A stretch of DNA of 64,000 nucleotides from an uncultured Prevotellaceae bacterium (GCA_902780635.1 CACZGH010000011.1:1-64000); one strand, 5' to 3'; shown: positions 24,452 to 34,636, counted from the first letter of the stretch. The notes: generated from the sequence alone by a model not told the origin. Program-made: numbers and translations.

Positions 24452-24819
24452 TTTTTTGGTTGAAAGTTGTTTGTTGTTTTGGGAGTCGTTATGATGTGAC
24501 GACGACGAATTTCAATTCCACTATTAAATCCATATTTAAACTGCAAATTTAATGTAAGTTTTCTAAAAATTACATTTTTTTTCTAAAAAATGTCTTAAAA
24601 ATATGGATTCACCCTCATTTTTTTACTTTTTGACATAAAAAGCGTATGAATAGCGACTCTACTACCATGAGCTCCGGTCATCTCCTATCAACTGAATGGC
24701 GAAAGGCCATCAACCTTTTCACGATCACCATATCGAAGCGTCTCCTACAGATGTCAACAACACAAAATGACACGTAAAAGATGACATGTGTCAAGACCTT
24801 ATTTTTTTTTGAAAAAAAA
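24452..24819. other. Spacer between glsA and the division cluster
   Basis: These 368 bases are AT-rich. They hold the glsA -7 box, an AT-rich 9-bp hairpin (24572-24593) and a TGACAC/GTGTCA inverted repeat near 24768-24793. A 43-codon ORF at 24646-24777 is too weak to call. No RNA gene was recognised. Confidence 0.6.
24544..24551 (-). promoter_or_regulatory. -7 box for the glsA-glsB operon
   Basis: The minus strand reads TAAATTTG followed by C, about 93 bp upstream of the glsA ATG, leaving a leader of about 85 nt. Confidence 0.45.
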
Positions 24820-24844
24820 GTGGGGAAAAGTGGGGGATTGTGGG
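24820..24844 (+). promoter_or_regulatory. MraZ operator: three GTGGG direct repeats
   Basis: GTGGG occurs at 24820-24824, 24830-24834 and 24840-24844, a strict 10-bp period with 5-bp spacers. This is the arrangement to which E. coli MraZ binds upstream of its own operon. Here it sits immediately upstream of the -7 box, replacing a recognisable -33 element, so bound MraZ would contact the promoter directly. Confidence 0.82.
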
Positions 24845-24854
24845 GAAAAATACG

Positions 24855-24862
24855 TAACTTTG
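24855..24862 (+). promoter_or_regulatory. -7 box of the division cluster
   Basis: TAACTTTG lies 11 bp after the last GTGGG repeat and 27 bp before the mraZ ATG. No -33 TTTG is present at the right distance. Confidence 0.6.
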
Positions 24863-24889
24863 AAGCCGATTTATAAGATCATTGATTGG

Positions 24890-25348
24890 ATGCGTTTATT
24901 AGGCAACATAGAAGCTAGAACTGATGCTAAAGGAAGAGTATTTCTCCCTGCTTCATTCCGCAAAGTACTGCAGTCCTCACAAGAGGAATGCCTCGTCCTG
25001 CGGAAGGATGTTTATCAGTCGTGCCTCGTCCTATATCCCGAAAAGGTATGGAACGAGCAGATGGATATGTTGCGCTCACGGCTGAACAGATGGAACCCAT
25101 CCCATCAACAGCTTTTCCGTCAGTTTTTATACGACGTAGAGATCATTTACCCTGACAGTAGCGGCCGTATACTGATACCCAGGAAACTCCTGGTTGCGGC
25201 AGGCATCGACCAGCGAATCAGGTTTATAGGGATGGGCGATTCTATAGAGATCTGGAACGGTGACAGGACAGAGCGTCCATTTATCGAACAAGAAGACTTT
25301 ATCAAGGCTCTCGAGGATGTCATGAGCGACGTCCCCTCCTCCAACTAA
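24890..25348 (+). CDS. mraZ: Transcriptional regulator MraZ
   Basis: MraZ is a SpoVT-AbrB-type DNA-binding protein that represses the division and wall cluster it heads. The 152-residue protein has the two tandem AbrB halves, each with the Asp-x-x-Gly-Arg motif: TDAKGRVFLPASFR (about residues 10-23) and PDSSGRILIPRKLL (about 85-98). The start at ATG 24890 (MRLLGNIEARTD) matches the family N-terminus and follows the promoter; the upstream in-frame extension covers the operator and is not coding. Its probable binding sites are the GTGGG repeats just upstream. Confidence 0.95.
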   Translation: MRLLGNIEARTDAKGRVFLPASFRKVLQSSQEECLVLRKDVYQSCLVLYPEKVWNEQMDMLRSRLNRWNPSHQQLFRQFLYDVEIIYPDSSGRILIPRKLLVAAGIDQRIRFIGMGDSIEIWNGDRTERPFIEQEDFIKALEDVMSDVPSSN

Positions 25349-25371
25349 GAAAAAGATAACACAAGCACATC

Positions 25372-26286
25372 ATGTCAAACACCGTCCAGACATATCACGT
25401 TCCCGTTCTTCTCAAAGAGAGCGTCACAGGGTTGGCCATCCGCCCCTGTGGTGTTTACGTGGATGTGACCTTCGGCGGTGGTGGACATAGCAGAGAGATA
25501 CTCAAGAACCTCTCCAATGAAGGAAGACTCTTCGGTTTTGACCAAGACGCAGACAGTCTAGCCAACATCCCCGACGACCCTCGATTCACATTCGTCAGAA
25601 GCAATTTCAGGTATCTGAAAAACTGGATGCGTTATTACGACATCGAGCAGATAGACGGTTTGATTGCCGATTTAGGCGTCTCAAGTCATCATTTCGATGA
25701 TGAGACAAGAGGGTTCTCATTCAGATTTGACTCGCCGCTGGACATGAGGATGAACAAGTCGGCACCTGTGACAGCCGCTGATGTGCTCAACACCTACAGT
25801 GAGCAACAGTTGGCCGACATTTTCTACCTGTATGGAGAACTGAGGAATGCCCGGCGCATAGCGTCGGCTGTTGTCAAAGAAAGAAACCACAGTCCCCTTA
25901 CCACGACAGGTCAGCTGGTGGAGCTAGCCACACGTCTGCTGCCCCGTGACAGGGAGAAGAAAGAGACGGCCAAACTGTTTCAGGCGTTGCGGATAGAAGT
26001 GAATCATGAGATGGAGGCGCTGAAAGACCTCCTGAATTCAGCCACCGCCCTTTTGGCTCCCTCTGGCCGGTTGGTGGTCATCACCTACCACAGTCTTGAA
26101 GACAGGCTGGTGAAAAACATCATGAAGACCGGTGATGTTAACGGGCATGTCGAACAAGACTTTTATGGCAGGACACTCTCTCCGCTGACCCCTGTCAACA
26201 ACAAAGTCATCGTGCCAGACCAGGAGGAGCAACAAAGAAACCCAAGAAGTAGAAGTGCAAAACTAAGAATTGCAGAGAAAAGATGA
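25372..26286 (+). CDS. rsmH: 16S rRNA (cytosine1402-N4)-methyltransferase
   Basis: RsmH methylates C1402 in the decoding centre of 16S rRNA using S-adenosylmethionine. The 304-residue protein has HVPVLLKESV, the SAM-binding VYVDVTFGGGGHSREIL, DGLIADLGVSSHHFD and the C-terminal VVITYHSLEDRLVKN, all typical of the family. It lies 23 nt after mraZ and overlaps ftsL by 4 nt. Confidence 0.97.
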   Translation: MSNTVQTYHVPVLLKESVTGLAIRPCGVYVDVTFGGGGHSREILKNLSNEGRLFGFDQDADSLANIPDDPRFTFVRSNFRYLKNWMRYYDIEQIDGLIADLGVSSHHFDDETRGFSFRFDSPLDMRMNKSAPVTAADVLNTYSEQQLADIFYLYGELRNARRIASAVVKERNHSPLTTTGQLVELATRLLPRDREKKETAKLFQALRIEVNHEMEALKDLLNSATALLAPSGRLVVITYHSLEDRLVKNIMKTGDVNGHVEQDFYGRTLSPLTPVNNKVIVPDQEEQQRNPRSRSAKLRIAEKR

Positions 26287-26810
26287 TAACAGACAATAAT
26301 GACCCAACCATAAAAAACTCTCAGCCCAAACTCCCAACCACAGAAATGTATGAGGAGCAGGAGGACCAAGAAGAGTACCTCTCGGACACCCCCGATGAGG
26401 AGCAAGACGACAAGGCATACACGTCACATCCTACACTCAAGGAAGTGATTGAAGAGAATGCGCGTGAGGACGAGCGTCCCATGCCCTCCTCACTCACCCT
26501 GCGTAAGATACTTGGTGGTGACATTCTCAACGCCGACGCCATACGCCGCCAAGTATGGCTGTTTCTGCTGATTGCCCTGTTTGGAGTGTTCTATATCTCC
26601 AACAGATACAGCTGCCAGAAGAAGCAAGTTGAGATAGACCAACTGACAAAAAAACTGAAGACAACGAAATACAAGACCCTCTCGCTGTCGAGCATCTTGA
26701 CAGAGCGTTGCAGGGAGAGCCAGGTGACAGAATTGCTGCGTGCCAACAACGACAGCACCATCCATCCAGCCGACCAACCACCTTATATAATAATAGTCAA
26801 CGAAGAATGA
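26283..26810 (+). CDS. ftsL: FtsL-like division protein
   Basis: The 175-residue protein is a bitopic membrane protein: an acidic cytoplasmic N-terminus of about 90 residues, one membrane helix (VWLFLLIALFGVFYI) and a short periplasmic coiled coil (KKQVEIDQLTKKLKTTKYKT). Position between rsmH and ftsI, topology and the coiled coil identify it as the Bacteroidetes FtsL equivalent, which with FtsQ and FtsB activates FtsWI. The N-terminal region is longer than in E. coli FtsL. Its ATG overlaps the rsmH stop. Confidence 0.82.
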   Translation: MITDNNDPTIKNSQPKLPTTEMYEEQEDQEEYLSDTPDEEQDDKAYTSHPTLKEVIEENAREDERPMPSSLTLRKILGGDILNADAIRRQVWLFLLIALFGVFYISNRYSCQKKQVEIDQLTKKLKTTKYKTLSLSSILTERCRESQVTELLRANNDSTIHPADQPPYIIIVNEE

Positions 26811-26872
26811 GGCGGCAGCCCATCAGGGGCGCCAGCAGAATGCCACAAGAAGAATACAACGATTGATAGGAA

Positions 26873-29023
26873 ATGAGTAAGTTTAATAACAAAAAAATCA
26901 TACCACGATACTCCTTTATTGCTATCTTGATGACCATTGCCGGTGTGGCTGTCATCATCAAAGCTACCTACATCATGACTGTCAAGCATGATTATTGGAT
27001 GGACGTGGCCAAACAAAAAAAATTTGACAGCATCAGTGTGGCTCCTGCACGCGGCAATATTCTGAGCGACAAGGGAGAATTAATGGCGAGCACACTGCCA
27101 GAATATAAGATGTACATGGACTTCATGGTCGGTGGCAAAGAGAAGGACTCACTATGGAATGCCAAACTCGACAGCATCTGCATGGGGCTCCATCAAATAT
27201 TCCCCGAAAAGTCGGAGACAGAGTTCAGAGAGCATCTTGAGGAAGGGCACAAAGAGATGAAGCGTCACTGGCCTATATGGCCCCTGCGTGTGGACTACAA
27301 CACATTCACCAAAGTGAGGAAATTGCCAATCTTCAACCTCTCCACCCTCAAGGGAGGCTTCCACTACGAAGAGAACAACGCACGCCGCCAGCCTTTTGGC
27401 TCGCTGGCCAAACGCACTATCGGCGACATGTACGGCGCCAAAGACTCCGCACAGTATGGGCTGGAGTTGTCTTTTGACAGTATCCTGCGCGGCCGTTCGG
27501 GTCTGACACACAAGCGGAAAGTGATGAACCACTTCCTCAACATTGTGGACACCCCTCCCACCGATGGCGACGACATCGTGACCACCATCAATGTGCAGAT
27601 GCAAGACATCGCAGAGAAAGCCACAGCCGAGGAGCTGGAGCTGATCAATGGCGACGTGGGTGTGGCCATTGTGATGGAGGTGGCAACGGGCGACGTCAAG
27701 GCTATTGTCAATCTAGAGAAATGCGGCGACGGGAAATACCGTGAGCGGAAAAACCACGCCGTAAGCGATCTGCTGGAACCAGGTTCTGTGTTTAAGACTG
27801 CCTCGGTGATGGTGGCCCTCGACGACGGTGTGGTAGACACCACCTACAAAGTCAACACCGGCAATGGCCAGATGAAAATGCATGGCTCTATGATGAACGA
27901 CCACAACCGCGCCTCGGGCGGCTACGGCACCATCACGTTGGGAAGGGCTCTTCAGGTCAGTTCCAACATCGGCATCAGCTACGCCATTGACGAGCATTAT
28001 AAGAACAATCCGTCACGTTTCACCGACGGCCTCCACAGGATAGGCATCGACGAAGACTTCAAGATACCCATCAAGGGAGCATCGCCCGCACGTATCAAAC
28101 ATCCATCTGACAAGGTCAACGGTCAGTCGGTGTGGTATCAGACCACCCTGCCATGGATGAGCATCGGTTATGAATCGCAAGTGCCACCCATCTCCACGCT
28201 CGCCTTCTACAATGCCATTGCCAACAACGGGAAGATGATGCGCCCCCGGTTTGTGAAAAAGATCGTCAGAGAAGGAGAAGTCATCAAGGAATATCCTCCT
28301 GTCGTGGAGCGGGCACAAATCTGTAAGCCTACAACCCTTAAGAAGGTCCAGAAACTACTGGAACAAGTGGTCACCCACGGCACAGGCAAAAAGGCTCGCT
28401 CAGAGTCGTTTGCCATAGCCGGCAAGACCGGTACAGCCCAGATTTCCAAAGGCCGTGGCGGCTACAAGTCAGGCGCCATGAGATACTTAGTGAGTTTTGC
28501 GGGATATTTCCCCGCCGACAACCCACGCTACAGCTGCATCGTCTGTCTGCAAAAGACAGGCTTGCCCGCCTCTGGCGGCACCATGAGCGGATGGGTGTTC
28601 CACAACATCGCCGAGGGTATCATGGCGCACAGTCTGAATGTAGACGCATCAAGTGCACGCGACACGGTGGGCATGCTTCAGCCCATCATACAACCGGGTC
28701 ATCTTAAAGCCACCAACCTCGTGCTGGGGCATCTCGGTTTCCAGACACGTCAGAAATGGGACAGTCAGGTGCTTATGAGTGAACAAGACTGGGGCTCTGT
28801 CGGTTTTAACAACGGCGAATATCTCCTACACAAGCAAGATATTACCAACGACAACATCATGCCCGACGTGCTCGGCATGGGCATCCGCGACGCCATGTAC
28901 CTGCTTGAGAGCAAAGGCCTGAGGGTACAGGTCACCGGTCGTGGCAAGATCGTGTCTCAAAGTCCTTACGCAGGTACCAAAATCAACAAAGGAGAGACCT
29001 GTTCGCTCAAACTGCAATTATAG
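26873..29023 (+). CDS. ftsI: Septal peptidoglycan transpeptidase with PASTA domain (FtsI/PBP3)
   Basis: This class B penicillin-binding protein cross-links septal peptidoglycan. The 716 residues comprise a membrane anchor (about 13-35), a dimerisation/pedestal domain, and a transpeptidase domain with Ser305-x-x-Lys308 (GSVFKTAS), the Ser-Ser-Asn motif at 363-365 and the Lys-Thr-Gly motif at 518-520 (KTGTAQ). A single C-terminal PASTA domain (about 658-716, [20 protein letters not shown]) is present; E. coli FtsI lacks it, but it is usual in Bacteroidetes. The gene is between ftsL and murE. Confidence 0.95.
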   Translation: MSKFNNKKIIPRYSFIAILMTIAGVAVIIKATYIMTVKHDYWMDVAKQKKFDSISVAPARGNILSDKGELMASTLPEYKMYMDFMVGGKEKDSLWNAKLDSICMGLHQIFPEKSETEFREHLEEGHKEMKRHWPIWPLRVDYNTFTKVRKLPIFNLSTLKGGFHYEENNARRQPFGSLAKRTIGDMYGAKDSAQYGLELSFDSILRGRSGLTHKRKVMNHFLNIVDTPPTDGDDIVTTINVQMQDIAEKATAEELELINGDVGVAIVMEVATGDVKAIVNLEKCGDGKYRERKNHAVSDLLEPGSVFKTASVMVALDDGVVDTTYKVNTGNGQMKMHGSMMNDHNRASGGYGTITLGRALQVSSNIGISYAIDEHYKNNPSRFTDGLHRIGIDEDFKIPIKGASPARIKHPSDKVNGQSVWYQTTLPWMSIGYESQVPPISTLAFYNAIANNGKMMRPRFVKKIVREGEVIKEYPPVVERAQICKPTTLKKVQKLLEQVVTHGTGKKARSESFAIAGKTGTAQISKGRGGYKSGAMRYLVSFAGYFPADNPRYSCIVCLQKTGLPASGGTMSGWVFHNIAEGIMAHSLNVDASSARDTVGMLQPIIQPGHLKATNLVLGHLGFQTRQKWDSQVLMSEQDWGSVGFNNGEYLLHKQDITNDNIMPDVLGMGIRDAMYLLESKGLRVQVTGRGKIVSQSPYAGTKINKGETCSLKLQL

Positions 29024-29025
29024 GA

Positions 29026-29053
29026 ACCTCCCCAGCCCCTCCAAAGGAGGGGA
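29026..29053. repeat. GC-rich palindromic spacer element, copy 2
   Basis: CCCCTCC-AAA-GGAGGGG (29036-29052) is a perfect 7-bp inverted repeat, preceded by ACCTCCCCAG. It is the near-exact reverse complement of the element at 165-194. It starts 3 bases after the ftsI stop, in the ftsI-murE spacer. With no T-run after it, it should not terminate the operon but could pause transcription or affect mRNA decay. Confidence 0.8.
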
Positions 29054-29097
29054 GACAGAAAGACTACCAAACGACAAAACATAATAATAGCATTGAC

Positions 29098-30549
29098 ATG
29101 AAACTAAGAGATCTGACCAAAAATATAAGAAACGCCACCTTCTGCGGCTCTGACGAGGCAGACATCAAGGGTGTGAACATAGACTCCAGAAAGATTGAGG
29201 CGGGGCATCTGTTCATCGCCATCAAAGGCACACAGGCTGACGGCCATCAGTTTATCTCAAAAGCGATAGAAAAAGGGGCTGTAGCCGTCCTGTGTGAAGA
29301 CCTTCCCCAGGAGAGAGCTGAGGGCGTCACCTACATTCAGGTGCCTTCAACAGAAGAGGTGGTGGGCGAAGTGGCCACGCTCTTTTACGGCGACCCTTCC
29401 AGGAAACTGCATCTTATAGGTGTGACGGGCACCAACGGCAAGACCACTATTGCCACATTACTATATAACATGTTTCGCAAATTCGGTCACCGGTGTGGCC
29501 TGTTGTCAACCGTCTGCAACTATATCGAAGACGAGGCATACCCCACGGCCCACACCACCCCTGACCCTATAGCGCTCAACAGTATGCTGGCCAAGATGGT
29601 GAAAGCTGGATGCGAATACGTCTTCATGGAGTGCAGTAGCCACGCCATCCACCAAAGACGTATCGGCGGACTGAAGTTCGACGGCGGAATCTTCACCAAT
29701 CTCACCCGCGATCATCTTGACTACCACAAGACATTCGAGAACTACCGCGACGCCAAGAAGAGGTTCTTCGACGACCTGCCCAAGACGGCCTTCGCCATCA
29801 TCAATGCCGATGACAAAAATGGCATGGTGATGGTACAAAACACTAAAGCCACCGTGAAGACCTACTCGACCAGAAGCATGGCCGACTTCAGGGCCAAGAT
29901 ACTCGAATGTCATTTTGAAGGCATGTATCTAGAGATTGACGGTCATGAGGTGGGGGTACAGTTTATCGGCAAATTCAATGTCAGCAACCTGCTCGCCGTC
30001 TACGGTGCCGCCGTCATGCTCGGCAAGAAGCCCGAGGATATCCTTCTGGTGCTCAGTACCCTGAAAAGTGTCAGTGGCCGTTTGCAGCCTGTCCATTCAC
30101 CGGAAGGTTTCACAGCCATTGTAGACTATGCCCACACGCCCGACGCCTTGTCCAACGTGCTCAACGCCATTCATGAGGTGCTCAACGGCAAAGGCCACGT
30201 CATCACTGTCTGCGGTGCCGGCGGCAACCGCGACAAGGGCAAACGCCCTCTGATGGCACAAGAGGCAGTGCGGCAGAGCGACCGTGTCATCATCACGAGC
30301 GACAATCCAAGGAACGAGGAGCCCCAAGCCATCATCGATGACATGCTTGCAGGGCTCACCCCTCAGCAAATGAAGAAAGTGCTGTCTATCGTCGACCGCC
30401 GTGAGGCCATCCGCACCGCCTGTATGCTAGCCCAGAAAGGCGATGTGGTGCTGGTGGCTGGCAAGGGACATGAGAACTATCAAGAAATCAAGGGTGTGAA
30501 ACATCACTTTGACGACAGAGAAGTGCTTCAAGACATCTTCTCCGCCTAA
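29098..30549 (+). CDS. murE: UDP-MurNAc-tripeptide ligase
   Basis: MurE adds the third residue (meso-diaminopimelate in most Bacteroidetes) to UDP-MurNAc-L-Ala-D-Glu. The 483-residue Mur ligase has the ATP-binding [16 protein letters not shown] (about residues 108-123), the acceptor-side [17 protein letters not shown] and the C-terminal [12 protein letters not shown] box; the DNPR motif marks diaminopimelate-adding enzymes. It is in the middle of the division cluster after the palindromic spacer. Confidence 0.97.
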   Translation: MKLRDLTKNIRNATFCGSDEADIKGVNIDSRKIEAGHLFIAIKGTQADGHQFISKAIEKGAVAVLCEDLPQERAEGVTYIQVPSTEEVVGEVATLFYGDPSRKLHLIGVTGTNGKTTIATLLYNMFRKFGHRCGLLSTVCNYIEDEAYPTAHTTPDPIALNSMLAKMVKAGCEYVFMECSSHAIHQRRIGGLKFDGGIFTNLTRDHLDYHKTFENYRDAKKRFFDDLPKTAFAIINADDKNGMVMVQNTKATVKTYSTRSMADFRAKILECHFEGMYLEIDGHEVGVQFIGKFNVSNLLAVYGAAVMLGKKPEDILLVLSTLKSVSGRLQPVHSPEGFTAIVDYAHTPDALSNVLNAIHEVLNGKGHVITVCGAGGNRDKGKRPLMAQEAVRQSDRVIITSDNPRNEEPQAIIDDMLAGLTPQQMKKVLSIVDRREAIRTACMLAQKGDVVLVAGKGHENYQEIKGVKHHFDDREVLQDIFSA

Positions 30550-30579
30550 TCAACCAACATATCACAAAAACCTCACAAA

Positions 30580-31851
30580 ATGTTATACTATTTTTTCAGA
30601 CTTCTCGAACAATACGACATCCCCGGCTCACGGATGTGGCTGTACATATCGTTTCGCTCCCTGCTGACACTCATCTTATCACTGATCATCTCAGCATGGT
30701 TTGGCGAACGGTTTATCAAATGGATGAAACGGCGCAATATCTCAGAGACACAGCGTGACGCCTCCATCGACCCCTTCGGCACTGCCAAGAAAGGAGTACC
30801 TACGATGGGCGGCATCATCATCATGGTCTCCATATTAGTGCCTGTAATACTGCTTGGCAGAATGCGCAACATCTATCTGCTTCTGATGATCGTCACGACC
30901 ATCTGGCTCGGCTTCCTCGGTTTCCTCGATGATTATATCAAAATCTTCAAGAAAAACAAAGACGGCCTGAAAGGCAAATACAAAATCGTGGGTCAGGTGA
31001 GTATCGGACTAATCGTTGGCCTGGTGCTTTGGGCCAGTCCCGACGCCACCATCCATGAGAATGTGACCGTCGAGAAGCAAGGGGTCAATATGGTGGTGAA
31101 ACACAAGTCAGAGCCAGTGAAGTCGCTTAAGACCACTATCCCGTTTTTCAAGAATAATAACCTCGACTATTCTGAGGTCATGTCATTCTGTGGGAAATAC
31201 AAGAATGCGGCGGGATGGATACTCTTCGTGATTATGACCATCCTTGTGGTCACAGCAGTGAGCAATGGCGCCAATCTCAACGATGGTATGGATGGCATGT
31301 GTGCGGGCAACTCCGCCATCATCGGTGTGGCACTGGGCATTTTCGCCTACGTCAGCAGCCACTTCGAATATGCCTCCTACCTCAATATCATGTACATACC
31401 CGGCTCTCAAGAACTTGTAGTATTCCTATGTGCCTTTATCGGAGCCATGATCGGTTTCCTATGGTACAATGCCTATCCGGCACAGGTGTTCATGGGCGAT
31501 ACCGGTTCGCTCATGGCAGGCGGCATTATCGGTGTCTGTGCCGTCATTATCCACAAAGAATTGCTTGTGCCCATTTTGTGTGGCATCTTCTTGGTGGAGA
31601 GTCTCAGTGTCATCCTTCAGACAAGTTATTTCAAATATCGCAAGCGCAAAGGTGAGCGTGTGAGAATATTCCGCGCCACCCCCATACACGACAATTTCAG
31701 AAAACTGGACTCACAACTTGACCCATCGAGTAAATATCTCCTGAAAAACTGGCCTGAGCGGCAGTTCCATGAGTCAAAGATCACTGTCAGATTCTGGATC
31801 ACCACCATCATCCTTGCAGCAATGACCATCATCACGCTGAAAATAAGATGA
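30580..31851 (+). CDS. mraY: Phospho-N-acetylmuramoyl-pentapeptide transferase
   Basis: MraY joins UDP-MurNAc-pentapeptide to undecaprenyl phosphate, making lipid I at the inner membrane. The 423-residue polytopic protein has the catalytic-site segments TMGGIIIM, LGFLGFLDDYIKI, NGANLNDGMDGMCAG and FMGDTGSL. It is longer than the E. coli enzyme because of an insert of about 60 residues (about 147-210) after a membrane helix, common in Bacteroidetes. A heptamer array follows its stop. Confidence 0.97.
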   Translation: MLYYFFRLLEQYDIPGSRMWLYISFRSLLTLILSLIISAWFGERFIKWMKRRNISETQRDASIDPFGTAKKGVPTMGGIIIMVSILVPVILLGRMRNIYLLLMIVTTIWLGFLGFLDDYIKIFKKNKDGLKGKYKIVGQVSIGLIVGLVLWASPDATIHENVTVEKQGVNMVVKHKSEPVKSLKTTIPFFKNNNLDYSEVMSFCGKYKNAAGWILFVIMTILVVTAVSNGANLNDGMDGMCAGNSAIIGVALGIFAYVSSHFEYASYLNIMYIPGSQELVVFLCAFIGAMIGFLWYNAYPAQVFMGDTGSLMAGGIIGVCAVIIHKELLVPILCGIFLVESLSVILQTSYFKYRKRKGERVRIFRATPIHDNFRKLDSQLDPSSKYLLKNWPERQFHESKITVRFWITTIILAAMTIITLKIR

Positions 31852-31870
31852 AAAAGGATGAAAAAGAAAG

Positions 31871-31912
31871 ATGAAAGATGAAAGATGAAAGATGAAAGAT
31901 GAAAGATGAAAG
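31871..31912 (+). repeat. ATGAAAG heptamer array
   Basis: Six perfect 7-bp ATGAAAG units lie in the mraY-murD spacer, followed by looser GATTGGAAA-like repeats to about 31955. Except near the 3' end of the array, each ATG opens a five-codon frame (Met-Lys-Asp-Glu-Arg) that ends at a TGA formed by later units. Confidence 0.92.
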
Positions 31913-32025
31913 ATTGAGATTGGAAAATTGAAGATTGGAAATTATAGATTGGAAATGTAGAAATGTCGAAAAAGAAACATCGACACCTAAAAAACTTGTC
32001 AAAAAAAATGTATATTGAATAGAAT

Positions 32026-33357
32026 ATGAAGAAGATTGTAGTTTTAGGTGCGGCTGAGAGTGGTGCAGGTGCAGCCGTACTAGCAAAGAAAGAAGGATTT
32101 GATGTGTTTGTGTCGGACATGGCTACCATTAAAGACAAATATAAAGCCATCCTCGACGACCACGATATCGCCTGGGAAGAGCGCCAGCACACAGAGAGCA
32201 TCATTCTCAGCGCCGACGAGATCATCAAAAGCCCCGGTATCCCTTGTGATGCGCCTATCGTGCGCCATGCAGAGGAGCGAGGTATCCATGTGATCAGCGA
32301 GATAGAATTTGCCGGCAGATACACCCGTTCGAAGATGATCTGTATCACAGGCAGCAACGGTAAGACCACCACTACATCGCTGATATACCACATCTTCAAG
32401 TCGGCTGGATACGACGTGGGACTGGCTGGCAACATCGGTCGCAGTCTGGCGCTTCAAGTGGCAGAAGATCCACACGAATATTATGTCATTGAGCTGAGCT
32501 CTTTTCAGTTGGACAACATGTACGACTTCAGAGCCAACATTGCCATCCTGCTCAACATCACACCCGACCATCTTGACCGTTACGACCACAACATGCAAAA
32601 CTATGTGGACGCCAAGATGAGAATCATCCAGAATCAGACCCACGATGATAGTTTCATCTACTGGAACGATGACCCCATCATCAAGCGAGAGTTGGAAAAG
32701 TATGACATCAAAGCCATCCAGTATCCCTTCTCGGAGTTGAAAGAGAAAGGATCGATTGGGTATATCGAAGAAGGCATGTACACCCTGGAGAAGCCGACAC
32801 CCTTCAACATGGAGCAGGAGGAACTGAGCCTCACAGGCAAGCACAACATCTACAATTCGCTGGCTGCAGGTCTGGCATCCAACATCTCTGGCATCCGCAA
32901 AGAGTGTATTCGTCAATGTCTGAGTGACTTCCCTGGTGTGGAGCATCGTCTGGAAAAGGTGGCCACCGTGAGAGGTGTGCTCTATATCAATGACTCCAAA
33001 GCCACTAATGTGGACGCCTGCTGGTATGCGTTGGAAAGTATGAAGACGAAGACCGTCTTGATACTTGGTGGCAAAGACAAAGGCAACGATTATAACGAGA
33101 TCCGTGACTTGGTGAAAGAAAAGTGCAGCGGTCTGGTATTTCTTGGTGCCGACAACAGCAAGCTCCATCAGTTCTTCGACCCGATGGGTATCCCCACGCG
33201 CGACACCCATAGTATGAACGACTGTGTGCAAGCTTGCTACGAGATGGCCCAACCTGGTGAGACCGTCCTGCTCAGTCCATGCTGCGCCAGTTTCGACTTG
33301 TTCAAAAACATGGAAGACCGTGGTGATCAGTTCAAAACTTTAGTGAGAAACCTGTGA
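32026..33357 (+). CDS. murD: UDP-MurNAc-L-alanine:D-glutamate ligase
   Basis: MurD adds D-glutamate to UDP-MurNAc-L-alanine. The 443-residue Mur ligase starts with the Rossmann-like IVVLGAAESGAGAAVLA and has the ATP loop ICITGSNGKTTTTSLIY (about residues 104-120), ELSSFQLD, LNITPDHLDRYD and the C-terminal VLLSPCCASFDLFKNME typical of MurD. It is preceded by an unusually long 174-nt repeat-filled spacer, and ftsW starts 4 nt after its stop. Confidence 0.97.
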   Translation: MKKIVVLGAAESGAGAAVLAKKEGFDVFVSDMATIKDKYKAILDDHDIAWEERQHTESIILSADEIIKSPGIPCDAPIVRHAEERGIHVISEIEFAGRYTRSKMICITGSNGKTTTTSLIYHIFKSAGYDVGLAGNIGRSLALQVAEDPHEYYVIELSSFQLDNMYDFRANIAILLNITPDHLDRYDHNMQNYVDAKMRIIQNQTHDDSFIYWNDDPIIKRELEKYDIKAIQYPFSELKEKGSIGYIEEGMYTLEKPTPFNMEQEELSLTGKHNIYNSLAAGLASNISGIRKECIRQCLSDFPGVEHRLEKVATVRGVLYINDSKATNVDACWYALESMKTKTVLILGGKDKGNDYNEIRDLVKEKCSGLVFLGADNSKLHQFFDPMGIPTRDTHSMNDCVQACYEMAQPGETVLLSPCCASFDLFKNMEDRGDQFKTLVRNL

Positions 33358-33361
33358 AAAA

Positions 33362-34624
33362 ATGAAAATATCGATAGGCAACATATTCAAAGGCGACAAA
33401 GTCATTTGGATGATCTTTTTCTTCCTGTGCATCATCAGCATCCTGGAAGTATTCAGTTCGAGTAGTTCACTGACCTATGACAAAGCCAGCTACTGGGGGC
33501 CTGTGTTCAAGCACACCGTCATTCTGCTGGTCGGCATCTTCCTGATGGTCATTGTGCAAAACATCGACTGCAAATACTTCAAGATTGCCACGCCCTTTCT
33601 GCTTATCTTCTCTGTGCTGACACTGATATGGGTCTTGGCCGCCGGCCAGAGCACCAATGGCGCCCAGCGATGGGTCAGTCTGTTTGGCATCCAGTTTCAG
33701 CCTTCCGAGATCGCCAAAGGCACTATCGTACTGGCTGTGGCCCAGATTTTGAGTGCCATGCAGACAGAAGACGGCACGGAGGAGAACACATTCAGGCACA
33801 TTATGATGACCTCCTGTCCGCTGTTGTTGCTCATCGTCTTTGAAAATCTCTCTACTGCCATGCTCATCGGCATGGTGGTGGTAGGCATGATGTTTTTCGG
33901 CCAAGTATCTCTGAAGACCCTTGGCAAGCTCCTGGGCGGTTTTGCGCTGTTTGTGGTCATCATGCTCGCCCTGGTACTGCTTGTTGGGCGTGCGGAAGAG
34001 AAACCCAACGACAGGCAAAACCTGACCGAACAAGTGGAGGGTGCGGAGAGAAACGCCTCTCCCTCCCTCATAGAGAAAATCTTCCACCGCGCAGACACCT
34101 GGAAAGGCCGTATCCTGAAATTTGTCAACAGCGAAGAGGTCACACCCGACAAGTTTAACCTTGACGAAGACTCGCAGATAGGTCATGCCAATATCGCCAT
34201 CGCCTCGTCGGAGATAGTGGGCAAAGGGCCTGGCAACTCCGAAGAGCGAGACATGCTCCCCCAGGCGTTCTCCGACTTCATCTATGCCATTATCATCGAG
34301 GAACTTGGCCTTGCCGGCGGTATCGTCGTCATGCTGCTCTATATTTTCCTGTTGTTCAGGGCAGGCCGCATCGCCGACCGTTGTGTCAATGCTTTCCCAG
34401 CCTTTTTGGTCATGGGTCTGGCCTTGCTGTTGGTGAGTCAGGCGATGTTTAACATGCTTGTTGCGGTAGGTCTCGCCCCTGTGACCGGTCAGCCTCTTCC
34501 CCTTATCAGCAAAGGCGGTACGTCGACGATTATCAACTGTATCTACATCGGCGTGATACTAAGTGTAAGTATTTCGGCTAAAAAGAGAAATACACTTGAA
34601 AATTTAGGCGTGGAAAAATTGTGA
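33362..34624 (+). CDS. ftsW: Septal peptidoglycan polymerase FtsW
   Basis: FtsW is the SEDS-family glycosyltransferase that polymerises septal glycan with FtsI. The 420-residue protein has about ten membrane segments and the SEDS signatures GAQRWVSLFGIQFQPSEIAK, DFIYAIIIEELGLAGG and NMLVAVGLAPVTGQPLPLIS with GG(T)S following. A charged loop (about residues 215-265) is longer than in E. coli. It is tightly packed between murD and murG. Confidence 0.95.
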   Translation: MKISIGNIFKGDKVIWMIFFFLCIISILEVFSSSSSLTYDKASYWGPVFKHTVILLVGIFLMVIVQNIDCKYFKIATPFLLIFSVLTLIWVLAAGQSTNGAQRWVSLFGIQFQPSEIAKGTIVLAVAQILSAMQTEDGTEENTFRHIMMTSCPLLLLIVFENLSTAMLIGMVVVGMMFFGQVSLKTLGKLLGGFALFVVIMLALVLLVGRAEEKPNDRQNLTEQVEGAERNASPSLIEKIFHRADTWKGRILKFVNSEEVTPDKFNLDEDSQIGHANIAIASSEIVGKGPGNSEERDMLPQAFSDFIYAIIIEELGLAGGIVVMLLYIFLLFRAGRIADRCVNAFPAFLVMGLALLLVSQAMFNMLVAVGLAPVTGQPLPLISKGGTSTIINCIYIGVILSVSISAKKRNTLENLGVEKL

Positions 34625-34636
34625 AAAGAGAAAAAA

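Noticed and set aside
24646-24777. A 43-codon ORF between glsA and mraZ
   Set aside because: It has no hydrophobic segment, signature or clear promoter at standard spacing, and is within the range expected by chance.
29036-29052. The CCCCTCC/GGAGGGG hairpin as a terminator of ftsI
   Set aside because: No T-run follows on either strand and the division cluster continues in the same direction; it is better read as a dispersed repeat.
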